Source of the DNA: Sulfitobacter indolifex
GTDB lineage: Bacteria; Pseudomonadota; Alphaproteobacteria; Rhodobacterales; Rhodobacteraceae
Direction of reading: 5' to 3'
Length of the DNA stretch: 64,000 bases
NCBI RefSeq assembly: GCF_022788655.1
Contig: NZ_CP084951.1
Coordinates: forward strand, 1,984,001-2,048,000
In this document: one piece after another, positions 45,571 through 59,033 of the stretch
Numbering within the stretch: position 1 is the first letter of the stretch
Layout: every line of letters begins with the position of its first letter
The notes under the pieces: model-generated
Seen by the model: the letters and a program-made list of their open reading frames with translations, nothing else
What the model was told of the DNA's origin: nothing
Database searches by the model: none
Position numbers and translations under genes: made by a program

Positions 45571-45968
45571 CCACAGCCGCCGATCAGCAGCACCGGCAGG
45601 GAGACATAGACCACCCCGATGAAAGAAATCACCGCCAACAAAAACGCCGCATGGCCAAGGAACTGGTGCCGGTCTTCGCTTGTGCCCGCGTCATTCTCCC
45701 ATTCCCGGTCGCGCCGCAAATCCCATTGCCGCCATGCCCCCCAAGCCAGCCAGAGGATCAGCGCCAATGCAAAAACCGTGCCGATGCCGATGCCCAGCCG
45801 CAGCAGCGCCACCGCCCCGGTCCCGCCCTTGGCACAGACCAGCGCGGTCGCCCCGTAAGAGGTCACGAAATGCACCGCCCAGATCAGCGGGCTGAAGGTG
45901 ATCCGCCACAGGCTCAGCGCCTCGGCGCGGAACTCATGGGCGTCTTCTTCGTCTCGGATGTCGCTCAT
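45567..45968 (-). CDS. oxidase-operon membrane protein, unknown subunit
   Basis: 133 residues from the ATG at 45968, overlapping the ctaD stop. Three membrane segments are seen: ITFSPLIWAVHFVTSYGATALV, LGIGIGTVFALALILWLAWG and GHAAFLLAVISFIGVVYVSL. It occupies the place where caa3 operons carry a small subunit or assembly protein. No family name is certain. Confidence 0.75.
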   Translation of the reverse strand: MSDIRDEEDAHEFRAEALSLWRITFSPLIWAVHFVTSYGATALVCAKGGTGAVALLRLGIGIGTVFALALILWLAWGAWRQWDLRRDREWENDAGTSEDRHQFLGHAAFLLAVISFIGVVYVSLPVLLIGGCG

Positions 45969-48529
45969 GTCAGCCACCCCGGCGCGAGGCCCAAGATCGC
46001 GGCGGTCACCAGCGCTTTGACAGCCATGAAATGCCAATAAAGCGTGACATTGCGCAGATCGGCGTCGTGGCGCGGGGTCAGCTTGCCAAATACGCTCCCG
46101 GCCAAGCAATAACCCTGCATCAACACGCCCGCGCTCAGATGCGCCACCAGCCAGACCATCAACGCCCACAGGATCGCGGGATAGACATGGGACGTCGGGT
46201 CAAGATCGCGCACGGCGGCCCAAGCGGCCACGCTTGCCGCCCCAGCGGCCAAGGGCCCCAAGACCAGCGCCACGCGGGCCAGCGCGACCTTTCCGCGCAC
46301 GTTCGCCTCGCGCGCCGCAAGCGTCAACGCCCAAGCCGCCACGCCCGCCAGCGCTGCCAAGACGACACAATGGCCCATGGGATGCAGCGCCCCCTCGGGT
46401 GGGAAATCGGATCGTGCTGTCCAGTAGAAAAAGAACCCGAAGACCACGCTGGCAAAGGCCGTGGCGTCCCCCAACATGGTGATCCACATGGCCCACCAGC
46501 CGACGGAATCCGGCCCCGAAGCATAGGTCGGCAGGCGCAGGCCAAGCCCCGCATCGCGCATCGCTTCCTTCGGAGGGCGGGCGGTGCTGGTCCAGAGCCA
46601 ATACATGATGCAGACGATGGCGAAGGCCCCGCAGATGATGGCGGGTGTGTAGATGTGGAAGGTCGGAAAGATAAACGCTCCGCCGGTGAAACCGGCAGCA
46701 AGGATGGTGATCCACGCAGGCCCGGTGACACGCTGCACATGCACGGGCTTGGCGTCGATCACGCTGGTCACGATGGTCTCACGCTGATGATCAGGCGCAT
46801 CTGGCAGATAGTAGCGGCCCGCGTCCATCCGTTCGACCAATAGCGGTTGATCCCACAGCGGATAGCGCGAGGTCACATGCGGGACCGAGCGCACGCCCCA
46901 CGCCTCCTCTGGCACTTCATGGGAGAACTCAAGCGTGCCGGCACCCCACGGGTTGCGCGGGATCTCACCTTGGGCCTTTTTCGGGCGCAGCAGGTCGTAA
47001 AGGAACACGGCAAAGCCCGCCGCGATGATGAAAGCCCCCAGCGTCGAGATCAGGTTAAGCCAGCCCCAGCCCGAACTTTCGGGATAGGTGAACACCCGCC
47101 GCGGCATGCCCATCAACCCGGTTAGGTGCATCGGCAGAAAGGTAATGTTGAAGCCCGAGAAGATCAGCCAGAACGCCCAGAGGCCCAAGCGTTCGCTCAG
47201 CAGCTTCTTGGCGATGAAGGGATAGAAATAATAGACCCCGGCGATCACTGGGAAGACCATGCCGCCGAAAAGGGTGTAATGTAGATGTGCCACGATGAAA
47301 TAGGTGTCATGCACCTGCCAGTTAAACGGCACGATGGCCAGCATCACCCCCGTCAGCCCGCCCGCGACAAATATTGCCAGCGCGCCGGCGATCCAGAGCA
47401 TCGGCAGCGTCAGCTTCACCCGCCCCACCATCAGCGTGGCGACAAAAGCGAAGATTTGGATGCCGGTGGGGATCACAACCGCCTCAGACGCAGCCGAGAA
47501 GAAGCCGAGGCTGATCTGCGGCAGCCCGGTGGTGAACATGTGGTGCACCCAAAGGCCGAAGCTGAGGAACCCGGTGCCCACCGCGCTCAGCACGATCCAC
47601 GAATAGCCCACGATGGGCCGCTGCGCGACAGTGGGCACGATCATCGCAGCGATGGCGATGGAGGGCAGGAAGACGATATAGACCTCGGGATGCCCGAAGA
47701 TCCAAAAGAGGTGCTGCCATAGGATCGGATCACCGCCGCGTGTCGGATCGAAGAACGGCCAGTCAAAGGACCGCTCCAGCTCGAAAAGGAAATCCCCGGC
47801 GATAAGCGGCGGAAAGGCGAAAAGGATCATGCCCCCCACAACCAACACATACCACGCATAGAGCGGCATAATGTTAACGCGCATCCCCGGCGGACGGCAT
47901 TTCAGCGCGCCGACGATCAACTCAACCGCCGCCGCGATGGAGGCAACTTCGATGAAGCTCAGCCCCAAAAGCCAGACATCGGGGCCGATCCCCTCTTCTT
48001 TGGTGGCAAGCGGCGGGTACATGAACCAGCCCGCCTTGGGCGCGGCATCAAACAGCAATGAGCCCAGAACGAAACAGCCGCCAATTAGAAAACACCAGTA
48101 TCCATAAGCAGATAGCCGGGGAAACGGCATGTCCCGCGCGCCGAGGAAGGCCGGCAGCAACAGGATCGATATCGCCTCAAACATCGGCACGGCGAAAAGA
48201 AACATCATCGCCGAGCCGTGCATGGTGAAGAACTGGTTAAACCGATCCGCGTCTAGAAAGGTCATGTCTGGAAAGGCCAGTTGCACCCGCATCAAGAGCG
48301 CCACCACCCCTGCGATCAGCATGAAGGCCAGCGCCGTCAGCGCATACCATTTGCCCACTTCGGAGTTATTGACCGCAGTGACATAGCGCCAGCCTTCCGG
48401 CGTCTTCCACGCCGCGCGCAACTCCTCGGCGCCGCGCTGCTGCTCGGCCTGCGGTACCGGTTCGGCCAGGGCCGCCTCGCTTGGCGGATATGGCCCTTCG
48501 GCCATGGGGAGCGATGCGGGTTTTGTCAT
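45965..48529 (-). CDS. ctaD: cytochrome c oxidase subunit I fused to subunit III-like domain
   Basis: 854 residues. Residues ~50-570 are subunit I: FFTMHGSAMMF (haem His), WIFGHPEVYI (CuB His with cross-linked Tyr), WVHHMF (CuB His pair) and VHDTYFIVAHLHYTLFGG (haem ligands). The last ~200 residues are subunit III-like, with GWWAMWITMLGDATAFASVVFGFFFYW and NVTLYWHFMAVKALV. The enzyme reduces O2 to water and pumps protons. The I+III fusion is known in this oxidase branch. Confidence 0.95.
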   Translation of the reverse strand: MTKPASLPMAEGPYPPSEAALAEPVPQAEQQRGAEELRAAWKTPEGWRYVTAVNNSEVGKWYALTALAFMLIAGVVALLMRVQLAFPDMTFLDADRFNQFFTMHGSAMMFLFAVPMFEAISILLLPAFLGARDMPFPRLSAYGYWCFLIGGCFVLGSLLFDAAPKAGWFMYPPLATKEEGIGPDVWLLGLSFIEVASIAAAVELIVGALKCRPPGMRVNIMPLYAWYVLVVGGMILFAFPPLIAGDFLFELERSFDWPFFDPTRGGDPILWQHLFWIFGHPEVYIVFLPSIAIAAMIVPTVAQRPIVGYSWIVLSAVGTGFLSFGLWVHHMFTTGLPQISLGFFSAASEAVVIPTGIQIFAFVATLMVGRVKLTLPMLWIAGALAIFVAGGLTGVMLAIVPFNWQVHDTYFIVAHLHYTLFGGMVFPVIAGVYYFYPFIAKKLLSERLGLWAFWLIFSGFNITFLPMHLTGLMGMPRRVFTYPESSGWGWLNLISTLGAFIIAAGFAVFLYDLLRPKKAQGEIPRNPWGAGTLEFSHEVPEEAWGVRSVPHVTSRYPLWDQPLLVERMDAGRYYLPDAPDHQRETIVTSVIDAKPVHVQRVTGPAWITILAAGFTGGAFIFPTFHIYTPAIICGAFAIVCIMYWLWTSTARPPKEAMRDAGLGLRLPTYASGPDSVGWWAMWITMLGDATAFASVVFGFFFYWTARSDFPPEGALHPMGHCVVLAALAGVAAWALTLAAREANVRGKVALARVALVLGPLAAGAASVAAWAAVRDLDPTSHVYPAILWALMVWLVAHLSAGVLMQGYCLAGSVFGKLTPRHDADLRNVTLYWHFMAVKALVTAAILGLAPGWLT

Positions 48530-49497
48530 GTCAGCCCCTTGAGATAAGCAACCAGCGCGCGCAGGTCTTCGGGCGCGATGTGGTCATAGCTTGGCATGGC
48601 GACCTCGGGTTTCAGGCTTTCGGTATGGGCGATGAAGCGGGCGAAATCTTCTTCGCTGCCGTTCAGAATGCCAGCACCGATGCTTCTCCGGCTGCCGACA
48701 TGGGTCAGATCCGGCCCCACCTGCCCCACCGCCCGTGTGCCGCGCACGCTATGGCAAGCGCCGCAGCCCTCGCGGGCAAAGACCTGCGCACCACGAACGG
48801 CCTCTCCATTGGCGGGCGCGGGGGCTGCCTCGGCCTCAGCCGTCAACCACTCGGCAAAGTCTTCGGGTGTCATCACCACCGTCTCGAATGCCATCAATGC
48901 ATGGGACGCGCCGCAGAATTCGGCGCATTGCCCCCGGTAAACGCCCGGCTCTTCAGGCAGGAACGACAGATACGTCTCGCGCCCCGGGATCATATCAACC
49001 TTGCCGCCAAGGGCGGGCACCCAGAAGGCATGGATCACCTTATGCGCGTTCAGCACCAGCCCGGTGCGCCGTCCCGTAGGCAGCCGCAACTCATTGGCCG
49101 AGGTCACGCGGCTGCCGTCGGGCAGCTCATAGTCCACGCGCCACCACCATTGTTCAGCCGTGATATGAACCTTGAGGCCCGGATCAGCGTCGCGTTGCGG
49201 TTTCATCATCGGCAGGCTGTAGGTCAGCAAGGCGCCCAGCAAGATCACCGGGAAAATCACCCCGCCGCCGACGATCAGTATCTCCCCCCAGCGACGCGGC
49301 ATCTCGCGCGGCTCCACGCGGGTCACATAGACAAAGATCGCCCCCAGCGTGAGCCAAAGCAGCACTGCCCCGCCAAACATCACCCAGATGAGCGACAGCA
49401 CATCCTGCGCGTCGCGCCCGGCGGGGTTTAGAACCGATTGCCGCCCTTCGCAGGCCGAAAGCGCCAACAGGCTCAGGCAAATCAGCATCAGGCGCAT
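48526..49497 (-). CDS. ctaC: cytochrome c oxidase subunit II with fused cytochrome c domain
   Basis: 323 residues from the ATG at 49497, which begins a lipoprotein signal (MLICLSLLALSAC). Two membrane segments precede the CuA cupredoxin domain, whose ligands lie in HAFWVPALGGKVDM and GQCAEFCGASHALMAF. The C-terminal ~90 residues are a cytochrome c (CGACH), which makes it caa3-type. It takes electrons from cytochrome c to CuA. First gene of the operon. Confidence 0.95.
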   Translation of the reverse strand: MRLMLICLSLLALSACEGRQSVLNPAGRDAQDVLSLIWVMFGGAVLLWLTLGAIFVYVTRVEPREMPRRWGEILIVGGGVIFPVILLGALLTYSLPMMKPQRDADPGLKVHITAEQWWWRVDYELPDGSRVTSANELRLPTGRRTGLVLNAHKVIHAFWVPALGGKVDMIPGRETYLSFLPEEPGVYRGQCAEFCGASHALMAFETVVMTPEDFAEWLTAEAEAAPAPANGEAVRGAQVFAREGCGACHSVRGTRAVGQVGPDLTHVGSRRSIGAGILNGSEEDFARFIAHTESLKPEVAMPSYDHIAPEDLRALVAYLKGLT

Positions 49498-49622
49498 GGT
49501 GTTGGCTCCGTCATCCTGTTCAAGCGTCACGCAGAATTCGCGTCAGAGTGGCACAGGCAGCCGCGGTAGAATAGGGCCGCCATAGGCAAAACTGGCCGCA
49601 GAAACCCACGGCCAGAAGATTT

Positions 49623-50777
49623 TTACTGGCCGAGGGCCTGACCCAGATCGGCACCAAGGTCTTCGACATCCTCGATCCCGACCGACAGCCGCAACAGCCC
49701 TTCAGGGATCCCGGTATGTGGCTCAATCGTGTGGCGATGCTCGACAAGGCTTTCGACACCCCCAAGCGAGGTGGCGCGGTGGAAAAGCTGCAACCGCCCG
49801 GCGGCTTTCAGCGCCGCTTCGGCCCCGCCTTTGACGACAAAAGACAGCAGCCCGCCAAAACCGCCGCTCATCTGCTGGGCGGCAAGGGCATGGCCGGGAT
49901 GGTCTGGCAGGCCGGGGTACATCACCTGTTCCACCTGCGGGTGGTCCGACAAAAACTCTGCCAAGATCATGGCATTGCGAGACATTTCGCGCATCCTGAG
50001 CGGCAAGGTGCGCATCCCGCGCGCCAGCAACCACGCCTCCATCGGGCCGATCACGGCACCGGCCTCGTTACGGTCATCGCGGATCATCTGCCAGCGCGCC
50101 GCGCCCGTATCATTGGTGGCCAAAGACCCGGCCAAAACGTCGGAGTGGCCGTTGATCCCTTTGGTTGCCGAATGCATAACAATATCCGCGCCATGCTCCA
50201 GCGGATGGCTCAGCACCGGCGACGCGGCGGTGCTGTCGACGACCAGCGTCGCACCCACCTCATGCGCGGCGGCAGCGGCCCCGGCGATATCGGTGATCCG
50301 CAGCCACGGGTTCGATGGCGTCTCGATCAAACACAGGTCGGGCTTTTCGGCGCGGCATAGCGCGGCGAAGGCGTCAAGATCGCTCGCATCCACCTCATGC
50401 AACGCAATTTGCCGACGGGTGCAAAAATCGCGGATCCATTTCGTCGTGCCCCAGTAAATCTGGCTTTGCACCACCACACTCGCGCCATTGGGCACGGTGC
50501 GGAACACCGCCGCGATTGCGGCCATGCCTGAGGGGAAGATCAGCGTCTCTTCCGCCCCTTCGAGCGCGTTCAAGATACGCTCCGCCACGCGGGTATTTTC
50601 GTTATGTGAGCGCAGGTAGACATTGGCGGGGTTCACCAGATCGTAATTCTCGTCCCGCAGATAGGTGGTGGCGAATTGCACCGGCGGCACAACCCCGCCC
50701 GAGGCTGGATCAACGGCCCCGGCGGCTTGGGCCGCGATGGTGGCAGGGTGCAGGTTTGGTTTGGGGGGCTGGGCCAA
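49623..50777 (-). CDS. trans-sulfuration PLP enzyme (cystathionine gamma-synthase family)
   Basis: 384 residues from a TTG at 50777 with GGAG seven bases upstream; the longer frame to 50849 adds a poor leader. The Cys/Met-metabolism PLP fold is clear: FATTYLRDENYDLVNPANVYLRSHN, the PLP Lys in DIVMHSATKGINGHSDVLAGS near residue 205, and SLGGVESLVEHRHT at the end. Whether it is a synthase or lyase cannot be decided. Stands alone. Confidence 0.9.
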   Translation of the reverse strand: MAQPPKPNLHPATIAAQAAGAVDPASGGVVPPVQFATTYLRDENYDLVNPANVYLRSHNENTRVAERILNALEGAEETLIFPSGMAAIAAVFRTVPNGASVVVQSQIYWGTTKWIRDFCTRRQIALHEVDASDLDAFAALCRAEKPDLCLIETPSNPWLRITDIAGAAAAAHEVGATLVVDSTAASPVLSHPLEHGADIVMHSATKGINGHSDVLAGSLATNDTGAARWQMIRDDRNEAGAVIGPMEAWLLARGMRTLPLRMREMSRNAMILAEFLSDHPQVEQVMYPGLPDHPGHALAAQQMSGGFGGLLSFVVKGGAEAALKAAGRLQLFHRATSLGGVESLVEHRHTIEPHTGIPEGLLRLSVGIEDVEDLGADLGQALGQ

Positions 50778-50945
50778 GGTTGTTCTCCGACAGGTAGTTT
50801 GCCCAAGTCGTATACAAAGCAACAAGCCGGGGCAAATGCGATCACGCACAGTGCTTTCGCGTCACGCTTGGGTGAGCGTGCCGCCTCGCCCCTTGATCAG
50901 ACCGCCGAACATGTCACCTTTGGGGCAAGCAAATTGGAGAGCCAC

Positions 50946-52157
50946 ATGGCCATCGAACGCATTACCTTCCCCGGCCCAGATGGCACGGAACTGTCCGCAC
51001 GGCTGGACATGCCCGAGGGGCCGCATCTGGCGACTGCCCTCTTCGCGCATTGTTTTACCTGCGGCAAAGACATGCCCGCCGCGCGGCGCATCGCGGGGCG
51101 GCTGGCGGCGATGGGGATCGCGGTGCTGCGGTTTGATTTCACCGGGCTCGGGCATTCGGGCGGCGAGTTTGAGAACACGTCGTTCTCCTCCAACGTCGAT
51201 GATCTGATCGCCGCTTGCAGCTACCTTTCCAGCCGCGACATGGCCCCGGCGCTGCTGATCGGTCATTCGCTCGGCGGGGCGGCGGTGCTGAAAGCGGCCA
51301 CGCAACTGTCGCATGTCAAAGCGGTCGCCACGCTCGGCGCGCCCTTTGATCCGGCCCATGTGACCCATAATTTCGCCGAAAGCTTGCCTGAAATTTCGGC
51401 CAAGGGCAGCGCCGAGGTTAATCTTGGCGGGCGGCCTTTTACCATCAGTCAGGGCTTTATCGAGGACGTCCAAGGGGCCACCCTTGCGCCAGATATTGCC
51501 AAGCTGAAAGCCGCGTTGCTGGTGCTCCACGCCCCGCGCGATGAGATCGTCAGCATCGACAATGCGAGCCAGATTTTCATGGCCGCGAAACACCCCAAAA
51601 GCTTCGTCACGCTGGACGATGCCGACCACCTCATCACCCGCGCAGGCGATGCGGAATATGCGGCCGAGATTATCGCCACTTGGGCCGACCGCTATATGGC
51701 GCTGAAATCCCCCGCCCCGCCCCCCGGCGCGCCCGAAGGGATTGTGCGGGTAAGCGAAGCCGACCCCGATGGCTTTTTGCAAGACGTGAATGCAGGCCCG
51801 CATCACCACGCGCTGGCAGATGAACCGCTGGCCTACGGCGGCACCAATCGCGGCATGTCGCCCTATGGATTTTTGTCGGCGGGGCTTGGCGCCTGCACGT
51901 CGATGACGATCCGCATGTATGCTCGGCGCAAAGGTTGGCCGCTGACGGGTGTGAGCGTGGACGTGTGCCACGATAAAGTCCACGCGCAGGATGCCGGGAC
52001 TGGTGCGGCGGAGAAGATCGACACGTGGCGGCGGCGTATCCGGCTGGAGGGGGATTTGAGCGAGGAGCAACGGCAACGGCTGTTGGAGATTGCGGATAAG
52101 TGCCCGGTGCATAGGACGTTAGAGCGGAGTTCGACGGTGCTGACGGAGTTGTTGTAA
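50946..52157 (+). CDS. alpha/beta hydrolase fused to OsmC-like peroxidase domain
   Basis: 403 residues. Residues ~1-255 are an alpha/beta hydrolase: FAHCFTCGKDMPAARR, nucleophile Ser in IGHSLGGAAVLKAA, Asp in HAPRDEIVS and His in DDADHLI. Residues ~275-400 are OsmC/Ohr-like, with two catalytic Cys in GLGACTSMTIRMYARRKGW and DKCPVHRTLE. The natural fusion is known; OsmC domains reduce organic hydroperoxides. The pairing suggests the hydrolase frees lipid hydroperoxides for reduction, which is inference. Confidence 0.93.
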   Translation: MAIERITFPGPDGTELSARLDMPEGPHLATALFAHCFTCGKDMPAARRIAGRLAAMGIAVLRFDFTGLGHSGGEFENTSFSSNVDDLIAACSYLSSRDMAPALLIGHSLGGAAVLKAATQLSHVKAVATLGAPFDPAHVTHNFAESLPEISAKGSAEVNLGGRPFTISQGFIEDVQGATLAPDIAKLKAALLVLHAPRDEIVSIDNASQIFMAAKHPKSFVTLDDADHLITRAGDAEYAAEIIATWADRYMALKSPAPPPGAPEGIVRVSEADPDGFLQDVNAGPHHHALADEPLAYGGTNRGMSPYGFLSAGLGACTSMTIRMYARRKGWPLTGVSVDVCHDKVHAQDAGTGAAEKIDTWRRRIRLEGDLSEEQRQRLLEIADKCPVHRTLERSSTVLTELL

Positions 52158-52473
52158 GAACGATGAGACCGGTCACAGCCCGGAATCAAGCCGCAGGCGC
52201 CGGGCCATCGCCTGCCCGTCCGTCACGCCAAAGGCGTGCCGACAGACATTGGCGCACCTTTGGTGCGACGGGTAGGCGATTTGGTGAGGCTGGGTGCGCG
52301 TCTGTAAAGTCATCCCAAGGCTGCCCCATAAAGTGGCACGAGGCCACGTTTGCATCGCCAACCCACGGGCAGGCGTTGGCCCTCACCACCCCATAACCCC
52401 CTCACACTTGTCCTTAACCCCAAGTCAGTCTATGCCGCCCCTGACCCTTCCCCTGTCCTAAAAAGGTGCGCGC
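52158..52473. other. 316-bp intergenic stretch with a large structured element
   Basis: No gene is visible between the OsmC fusion and purB. It holds a three-way-junction-like fold at 52207-52280 and a further small hairpin, GTGGC with GCCAC, at ~52333-52347. The purB promoter should lie in its second half. Confidence 0.6.
52207..52280. repeat. structured repeat: outer stem enclosing two hairpins
   Basis: ATCGCCTGCCCGTC (52207-52220) pairs with ACGGGTAGGCGAT (52268-52280) plus the base before it, one G-U pair. Inside are CACGCC-AAA-GGCGTG (52224-52238) and CGCACC-TTT-GGTGCG (52253-52267). The linker includes CAGACATT, also present in the island hairpin family. Confidence 0.65.
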
Positions 52474-53778
<1,305 letters not shown>

Positions 53779-53851
53779 GGCAAAGATCGTAACGCTTTGA
53801 GATTGGCGCAGACGGGTGTACCCTGTCTGCGCCTGTCAAAGGAGCAATACA

Positions 53852-54010
53852 ATGAGACTCGCACTGACACTCGGCGCCCTCATGGCGCTCACGGCCCCCT
53901 CCCTCGTCCTCGCATCGGGCTGCGAACATGACAAACAGGTCATGACCTGCGCCGAGGGGATGAAACTCGACACCAGCAGCGGCACCTGTGTGCCGGACGC
54001 CACCGCTTAA
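53852..54010 (+). CDS. small secreted Cys-containing protein
   Basis: 52 residues from the ATG at 53852 with AAGGAG upstream. A signal peptide (LTLGALMALTAPSLVLA) leaves a ~32-residue mature peptide with three Cys (SGCEHDKQVMTCAEGM, then GTCVPD). It lies 73 bp after purB on the same strand. The Cys spacing vaguely recalls chitin-binding-like knots, but the function is unknown. Confidence 0.75.
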   Translation: MRLALTLGALMALTAPSLVLASGCEHDKQVMTCAEGMKLDTSSGTCVPDATA

Positions 54011-54236
54011 GGCGACAACCTTGCAACAGCGCCACCGCGCGTGGTCTGAATTGATCGACGCGTGAACGATCCCTGTTGCCCTGCGTTAACCACTCCCAGA
54101 TGGGCAGGGGCCGGCTTCGGTCACGGGGAACGCTAGGGCTGACAGCGGCTGACCCCGGCTGATGGCTTGCGCCATGACTTGTTGCGCCCGTCTGTGCAGG
54201 CTATGTCAGGAAAAGTTTAACAGCCTGTCAGAGCCC

Positions 54237-55145
54237 ATGTCGGACCAAGCCACAACAGTCAAAAAGCCCTATCCCTTCGGCCGCCGTGCGCGGCATTACC
54301 TAAGCAATCTGCTGATCGTCGGGATCATCCGCACGGCTTTGGCCCTGCCCTATAAGGCGCGGCTCAGCTTTGTCGGCGCTTTGGTGCAGCATGTCATCGC
54401 CCCGCTCGCGGGCTACCGTCGCCGCGCGCTCGACAATCTTGAGCATGTCTGGCCCGAGATGCCGCTGGCCCGCCGCAAGGAAATCGCCACGCGTTGCCTG
54501 AACAACCTCGGCCGGTCCTTTATCGAAAACTACTCGGCCAATGATTTTCCCAAACGCATGGCCGAGGCCACACCGCGCGGCGACGGCATGGCAGCATTGG
54601 AAGAGGCCAACCTAAAGGGCCAGCCCGTGATCCTCGTGACTGGGCATTACGGCAATTACGAAGCGGCGCGGGCGGCCCTCGTGGCGCGCGGCTATGACAT
54701 CGGCGGGCTCTACCGCGAGATGAAGAACCCCTATTTCAACGCGCATTACGTCAAAACGCTTGAGGCCTTCGGCGGCCCGGTGTTCCCACAAGGGCGGCGC
54801 GGCACAGCGGGTTTCGTGCGGCATTTGAAACAGGGCGGACGGCTGGTGCTGCTGTTCGACCAACACGTCATCCGCGCGCCGATCCTCGACTTTATCGGCC
54901 AACCTGCCCGCACGGCGATTTCGGCGGCGGAATTGGCGCTGCGCTATGATGCGCTGTTGATCCCGTTTTACGGCATCCGACAAGACGATGGGGTGAGCTT
55001 TGACGTGGTGCTAGAGGCCCCCGTACCGCATAGCGATCCGATGACCATGACGCAGGCGCTGAACGACAGCTTGACCGCGCAGGTCACCAAGACACCTGAG
55101 CAGTGGTTCTGGGTTCACCGCCGCTGGCGCCCGCACGAGACGTAA
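54237..55145 (+). CDS. lysophospholipid/lipid-A acyltransferase (LpxL/HtrB family)
   Basis: 302 residues from the ATG at 54237. After an N-terminal membrane helix come the HX4E catalytic motif in VTGHYGNYEAARAAL near residue 138, GGLYREMKNPYFNAHY, and FDQHVIRAPILDFIGQPARTA, as in LpxL/LpxM-type enzymes. Members add secondary acyl chains to lipid A at the inner membrane. The precise acyl acceptor is not fixed by sequence. Confidence 0.9.
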   Translation: MSDQATTVKKPYPFGRRARHYLSNLLIVGIIRTALALPYKARLSFVGALVQHVIAPLAGYRRRALDNLEHVWPEMPLARRKEIATRCLNNLGRSFIENYSANDFPKRMAEATPRGDGMAALEEANLKGQPVILVTGHYGNYEAARAALVARGYDIGGLYREMKNPYFNAHYVKTLEAFGGPVFPQGRRGTAGFVRHLKQGGRLVLLFDQHVIRAPILDFIGQPARTAISAAELALRYDALLIPFYGIRQDDGVSFDVVLEAPVPHSDPMTMTQALNDSLTAQVTKTPEQWFWVHRRWRPHET

Positions 55146-55158
55146 CGGCAGCCGCGGT

Positions 55159-55869
55159 TTATTTGCTGCGCGCTGCCGCCAGAATAGCGCCCGGCCCGCC
55201 CTTCTCTTGGCGTTGAATGATCACCACAACAGGCAGATCACCCTCGGCCTTCGCGCTCAGCGACAGGGGTGCCGACCCGTCCCATTCCGCCAAGACCTGC
55301 CAATCTTGGACGACATTGCTGTGTTCCATAAGATTGCCCGCATTCTCGCCGCGGGTGACCTTGGTCCGCTCCATCGGGGAGTAGCGCAGCATATGCACAT
55401 GCATCGGTTCCGATGCCGCGGCCAACGGCTCTGCTTCAATTTGAACTGCGTCGCCTGAGCGGATGATCGCCAGCGCCACGCGCGGCGCGGCCTCAGCATG
55501 TTTCTCGACCGCGTCCATCAACTTCATCGGTTTGGCGCCCACGATATCCGTTTGCCCCTGCACGATCAGCTCCGGCGTATAGACACTGCGCCGCCCGCCC
55601 ACGGCAGCATAGCCGCGTTGACGCTCCGCATGGGCCGGATCGCCAAACGGGTCTTTCCAGCCGATATAATCCCAATAGTCCACATGCAGCGCCAGCGCGA
55701 TGATATCCTCCCGCTCGGCCAGTTCGGCCAGCATTTCATCGGCAGCGGGACAAGAGGAACAGCCCTGAGAGGTAAAGAGTTCGACCACAACAGGCTGATC
55801 CTGCTGGGCCTGCGAAGGCGCGGCCAGCAGGATCAGGGCGGTGAGAACAGGATAAATCAGGGGCTTCAT
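55159..55869 (-). CDS. DUF1223 thioredoxin-like secreted protein
   Basis: 236 residues from the ATG at 55869, which begins a signal peptide (IYPVLTALILLAAPSQA). The DUF1223 start VVVELFTSQGCSSCPAADEML contains a CxxC redox-type motif, followed by LALHVDYWDYIGWKDPFGDPAHAERQRGY. Family role unknown, likely periplasmic redox-related. Confidence 0.92.
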   Translation of the reverse strand: MKPLIYPVLTALILLAAPSQAQQDQPVVVELFTSQGCSSCPAADEMLAELAEREDIIALALHVDYWDYIGWKDPFGDPAHAERQRGYAAVGGRRSVYTPELIVQGQTDIVGAKPMKLMDAVEKHAEAAPRVALAIIRSGDAVQIEAEPLAAASEPMHVHMLRYSPMERTKVTRGENAGNLMEHSNVVQDWQVLAEWDGSAPLSLSAKAEGDLPVVVIIQRQEKGGPGAILAAARSK

Positions 55870-56001
55870 AAATTTCCAGACGGCCAAATACTATTATGGG
55901 CCCCGGTTTAGCTGTCCGACGGGTAAATTGCCAATCAACCTTTGTTGAAACGCCCGTTAGCGCCCCCACGCCGCCCTCAGTATGCTTCCCCCTTCAAATT
56001 C

Positions 56002-56021
56002 GGTACACAATGGTATACAAA
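56002..56021. promoter_or_regulatory. possible operator upstream of acnA
   Basis: Two adjoining near-identical decamers, GGTACACAAT and GGTATACAAA, the second holding the palindrome GTATAC, lie ~100 bp before acnA. This resembles GntR-type half-sites but is weak evidence. Confidence 0.25.
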
Positions 56022-56118
56022 ATCGCGCGAACCCGCTTGATAACAGTTGAACCGCCGCGCCTCTAGTGGCATTGAGACCTCAATCTAGCCACCCATCAGA
56101 CCCCGAAGGGAGCCCGCC

Positions 56119-58893
<2,775 letters not shown>

Positions 58894-58924
58894 GCGCCGG
58901 ACACTGCTTGCAGTAAACTTTAGG

Positions 58925-58960
58925 GGGAGCGGCCTGTCATGGGCCGCTCCCTTTTCGTTT
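58925..58960 (+). terminator. terminator of acnA
   Basis: GGGAGCGGCC (58925-58934) pairs perfectly with GGCCGCTCCC (58942-58951), followed by TTTTCGTTT. Confidence 0.93.
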
Positions 58961-59033
58961 GCGGGGGAACCTGCTGTCCTATGAGGGGGTTGCCCCAATG
59001 AGACAGTCACACTGACAGATCGGGGATGCGACC

